Notes under the pieces: generated by a model
The model's input: only the letters and a program-made list of their open reading frames with translations
What the model was told of the DNA's origin: nothing
Database searches by the model: none
Shown: positions 61,467 to 64,000 of the stretch, one piece after another
How positions within the stretch are numbered: position 1 is the first letter of the stretch
Layout: each line of letters begins with the position of its first letter
Assembly (NCBI GenBank): GCA_009779915.1
Contig: WRBA01000007.1
Span: 39,780-103,779 of the forward strand
DNA: 64,000 nucleotides
DNA from: Defluviitaleaceae bacterium
GTDB taxonomy: Bacteria; Bacillota; Clostridia; Lachnospirales; UBA5962
Reading direction: 5' to 3'
Position numbers and translations under genes: made by a program

Positions 61467-62579
61467 ATGCAGCAGTTGGTCATTAAACCTAGGATTTTTC
61501 AATACGATACTTGTAAGGCTTTTTGTGACGCTTTTGGGATAGGCGATGGGGACTTGATAATCACTAATGAGCATATATTTAGCCCGTATTTTGGCGGCCT
61601 TAATTTAGCTTGCGATACTATGTATCAGGAAAAATACGGCTCAGGGGAACCATCCGACGAAATGGCTGAAGCGATGTATGCCGATATGAGAGGCAATTAC
61701 AAGCGTATTATCGCCATAGGCGGCGGCACGGTTATTGATATTGCTAAATTGTTTGCCCTTAAAAATGTATCCCCTATATTGGATTTATTTGACCGTAAGT
61801 TAGAGATAAAAAAGGACAAAGAGTTAGTTTTAATCCCTACCACTTGCGGCTCCGGCAGCGAAATAACAAATATTTCAATATTGGAGCTTAAAAGCCGCCA
61901 AACAAAACTTGGGCTTGCGGTGGACGAGCTTTACGCCGACTCTGCCGTGCTTATACCTGAGCTTCTTAAGGGCTTGCCTTTTGGTGTGTTTGCCACAAGC
62001 TCTATTGACGCCCTGATACACGCATTGGAGTCCACCCTTTCGCCAAAAGCTACCCCTTATACGGAAATGTTTGGATATAAAGCAATCGAAATGATTTTGG
62101 AAGGGTATAAAGTCATTGCCCGCGACGGACAGGAAGCGAGAATGCCTCTGCTAAAGGATTTTCTCATTGCCTCAAATTACGCAGGCATATCCTTTGGCAA
62201 TGCAGGCTGTGCGGCAGTCCACGCCCTAAGCTATCCCTTAGGCGGCACCTACCACGTGCCTCACGGTGAAGCTAATTACTGCCTCTTAATCGGTGTGTTT
62301 AACAAATATATGGATATCGACTCCGGTGGCAAAATCAGCCGCCTAAACCGCTTTATTGCAAACATTCTTGCCTGTGATGAGGCTGTGGTTTATAGTGAGC
62401 TTGAAAAACTTTTAGATACTATAACCCCTCGTAAACCTCTACGAGAGTATGGGGTAACAGAGGATGATTTAAAAGCTTTTACCGAAAATGTAATGACAAA
62501 GCAAGGAAGACTTATGGGTAATAATTATGTAGAACTTTCTGAAAGTGATGTTTATGAGATTTATAAAAAGTTGCATTAA
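61467..62579 (+). CDS. abfH: 4-hydroxybutyrate dehydrogenase (iron-type alcohol dehydrogenase)
   Basis: Reduces succinate semialdehyde to 4-hydroxybutyrate or the reverse, with NAD(H). 370 residues, same as the C. kluyveri enzyme. Group III ADH marks: AIGGGTVIDIAK for cofactor, TTCGSGSEIT, and metal-ligand His in DALIHALESTL and HVPHGEANY. AGGAGG precedes the ATG. Operon position next to thlA-crt-hbd and divergent abfD supports the 4-hydroxybutyrate assignment over a general alcohol dehydrogenase. Confidence 0.92.
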   Translation: MQQLVIKPRIFQYDTCKAFCDAFGIGDGDLIITNEHIFSPYFGGLNLACDTMYQEKYGSGEPSDEMAEAMYADMRGNYKRIIAIGGGTVIDIAKLFALKNVSPILDLFDRKLEIKKDKELVLIPTTCGSGSEITNISILELKSRQTKLGLAVDELYADSAVLIPELLKGLPFGVFATSSIDALIHALESTLSPKATPYTEMFGYKAIEMILEGYKVIARDGQEARMPLLKDFLIASNYAGISFGNAGCAAVHALSYPLGGTYHVPHGEANYCLLIGVFNKYMDIDSGGKISRLNRFIANILACDEAVVYSELEKLLDTITPRKPLREYGVTEDDLKAFTENVMTKQGRLMGNNYVELSESDVYEIYKKLH

Positions 62580-62593
62580 TTGAGTTGTGAGAT

Positions 62594-62627
62594 AAAAAAG
62601 CCGGTGTATTTTGCCGGCTTTTTTGTT
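62594..62627. terminator. Bidirectional terminator
   Basis: AAAAAAGCCGG and CCGGCTTTTTT arms with a 9-nt loop, 15 bases past the dehydrogenase stop and 4 before the stop of the convergent gene. Confidence 0.9.
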
Positions 62628-62630
62628 ATT

Positions 62631-63215
62631 CTACCCCCCTGTCGGCACTACTCTTTGAAACGGATTATCCGTCCAGTAAAACTCCAGCACAAAATCATGG
62701 GGCATACGCTCTTCCCTCCTGTCGGCTGTCCTTTTCGTTAAATCTACTGTGCGTCTGATTCTGTACTTTTGTCCGGGAATCATGTAGTAAAATTCGTCAA
62801 AGACAACGCTCCCCTTAAGATTTGTCGTATGAGGTCGATGAAAAGAAAGACCTCCTCCGGAGAAAAAAAATTGCGTATGCATTGGAACTAGTCTCCAAAC
62901 ATCTCCTTCTTCATCAAAATATTCCAATATTGAACCTCTGGTAAAACTTATATATAAATCAGTATTGTTTATTAAAAAGTGCGGCATATGCCCTCTATCA
63001 TATTCAATACCATCAATAAACTTCATTAATACACCATCATCTTCAAAAAAGGGATGGCTAACTAAGGGCGCAGCCTCTACCCCCGGTTCCGGGTTAAATA
63101 TGTAGGAAGGATGCACATCTTCATTTTCTCTCGTACTGTATAGATAAACCATAATAACTGCCATTATAAATGCCAGTAAAACAATAACAGCACCGTTAAT
63201 GATAGTTTTTTTCAA
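62631..63215 (-). CDS. Membrane-anchored Ig-like domain protein (1)
   Basis: 194 residues from TTG 63215 with GGAGGGG five bases ahead; a frame upstream to 63254 overlaps the preceding gene. Helix ~6-28 (VIVLLAFIMAVIMVYLY) and an outside domain whose C-terminal part (YISFTRGSILEYF ... GQKYRIRRTVDL ... FVLEFYW) resembles bacterial Ig-like (Big_14) domains. Related to the gene upstream. Role unknown. Confidence 0.7.
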   Translation of the reverse strand: MKKTIINGAVIVLLAFIMAVIMVYLYSTRENEDVHPSYIFNPEPGVEAAPLVSHPFFEDDGVLMKFIDGIEYDRGHMPHFLINNTDLYISFTRGSILEYFDEEGDVWRLVPMHTQFFFSGGGLSFHRPHTTNLKGSVVFDEFYYMIPGQKYRIRRTVDLTKRTADRREERMPHDFVLEFYWTDNPFQRVVPTGG

Positions 63216-63231
63216 GCTAACCCCTCCAAAA

Positions 63232-63984
63232 TTACTCCCAGTAAAACTCCGCAACTATTTCATGTTTGTAATTATCTTCTCTATTGTATATAATAACCCA
63301 ATTTTCCATCAACCACCAAGATACGCTCTTTCGTATTCTATATAGTCCGGGGTCAAGTGAACCAACATGCCATCCAAGGTTTTTTCTAAATTGTTCAGGC
63401 TCTCCCAGATTAATAATAATTGCCATATCAAGAAATGCAGAAGCACCTGGAACCACCCACCAATCTCCCCTTCTAAAAACTTCAACTTGATATCTCTCAC
63501 CTGTCATAGCGGTATATTCTGTCTCTGCACTCTTAATTATAGTCACAACCACATACCCTTGTTCTTGATTAATTTCAGTAACTGACATACTTATATGTTG
63601 ACCCAGTAAAGGGTCTGTCCGCAAAGGCTCACTCCGCTGGTTAGTATTGCCCCTTAAGTTGTAAAATGTAATCCATCGTGAATTTATCACTTCTCTCCTA
63701 AAAAGCGCGATTTGCTCTCTATTATAATCCATCAAAGCTACTTCGACTCGGTTACTGGCAGGCATACCCCAGCCTCTGGCATTTTGCATTATTGGATGGT
63801 CTGGGTTATTACTACGGAACTCATTTAAAAAAGCTACTACTTCCGTTGCCGTTAAATCGCTTCTGTTAATAAACCAGCTAAAATTGTACCATATTAGAAT
63901 GGCAGGTATAGTCAAAATGATTAAGCTTATACATATCAATATTTTGCGGTTTATGGCTTTCACCTTCTTTGATCTAGATATCAT
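63232..63984 (-). CDS. Membrane-anchored Ig-like domain protein (2)
   Basis: 250 residues if the ATG at 63984 is used; this ATG lies in a repeat unit and lacks a clear ribosome binding site, so a GTG at 63963 may be the true start. Helix ~15-33 (ILICISLIILTIPAILIWY), a central alpha/beta part with TGERYQVEVFRRGDWWVVPG, and a C-terminal LDPGLYRIRKSV ... EIVAEFYWE block shared with the next gene. Function unknown. Confidence 0.65.
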   Translation of the reverse strand: MISRSKKVKAINRKILICISLIILTIPAILIWYNFSWFINRSDLTATEVVAFLNEFRSNNPDHPIMQNARGWGMPASNRVEVALMDYNREQIALFRREVINSRWITFYNLRGNTNQRSEPLRTDPLLGQHISMSVTEINQEQGYVVVTIIKSAETEYTAMTGERYQVEVFRRGDWWVVPGASAFLDMAIIINLGEPEQFRKNLGWHVGSLDPGLYRIRKSVSWWLMENWVIIYNREDNYKHEIVAEFYWE

Positions 63985-64000
63985 TAGAGTTGTAATGAAA
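63981..64000. repeat. Partial copy of the ~34-bp repeat unit
   Basis: TCATTAGAGTTGTAATGAAA, matching the 18086 unit (TCATTAGAGTTGTAGCGAA). It continues beyond the window edge. Confidence 0.6.

Overview
The window reads as chromosome from an anaerobic, endospore-forming, low-GC Bacillota (class Clostridia, Lachnospirales-like; the exact lineage is inferred). Support comes from a complete spoVAA-AE operon, a T-box in front of alaS, mecA, lexA, AGGAGG-type ribosome binding sites, frequent TTG/GTG starts, sigma-A-like promoters (TTGACA-17-TATAAT type) and a clostridial 4-hydroxybutyrate/butyrate gene set. No tRNA, rRNA, CRISPR array, prophage or intact insertion sequence was seen.

Layout: 1-2377 alaS (3' part missing) with promoter and T-box; 2388-5260 spoVA operon; 5533-7337 V4R sensor plus diguanylate cyclase; 7592-9584 NfeD-flotillin pair; 9724-13002 AbrB-family permease, glycerate kinase, methyltransferase; 13080-13850 a compositionally different islet with an orphan membrane protein; 14203-17957 mecA, a LysM membrane protein and rho; 18017-18320 a repeat element; 18337-25492 a long minus-strand operon (SLC13 permease, TraX-like protein, FeS aldo/keto reductase, PLP enzyme, LeuC/LeuD-type dehydratase, methyltransferase); 25856-29826 zinc-ribbon protein and tandem M14 metallopeptidases; 29898-30512 lexA; 30627-30925 a dense array of perfect palindromes; 31014-37090 the yfmF-yfmH-lgt and rpsO-pnp housekeeping genes; 37183-40858 a beta-lactamase-fold protein and an ABC-F gene with leader ORF and attenuator; 41156-46017 a cell-surface region (GspF/pilin-like genes, transglutaminase-like protein, class B sortase); 46018-49215 a large beta-helix surface protein; 49601-53856 an odd transporter cluster (HlyD-like adaptor, MacB-periplasmic-domain/DppB fusion, DppC-like permease, no ATPase or binding protein); 53874-54950 a membrane YiiX-like protein; 55177-62579 a divergent island for succinate semialdehyde/4-hydroxybutyrate to acetyl-CoA; 62631-63984 two Ig-like membrane-anchored proteins.

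How the genes work together: the 55-62 kb island encodes a nearly closed route, 4-hydroxybutyrate dehydrogenase, CoA transferase, 4-hydroxybutyryl-CoA dehydratase, crotonase, 3-hydroxybutyryl-CoA dehydrogenase and thiolase. Genes for butyryl-CoA dehydrogenase/Etf and for making succinate semialdehyde are not in the window. The 18-25 kb operon looks like uptake and conversion of a di- or tricarboxylate, substrate unknown.

The most striking signals beyond ordinary genes are: (i) the MacB/DppB fusion transporter cluster; (ii) the palindrome array between lexA and yfmF and related short-loop palindromes in many other intergenic regions; (iii) a leader ORF plus terminator in front of the ABC-F gene; (iv) MITE-like inverted repeats, including one between the divergent 4-hydroxybutyrate operons; and (v) two near-identical 23-bp palindromes, each between divergent genes.
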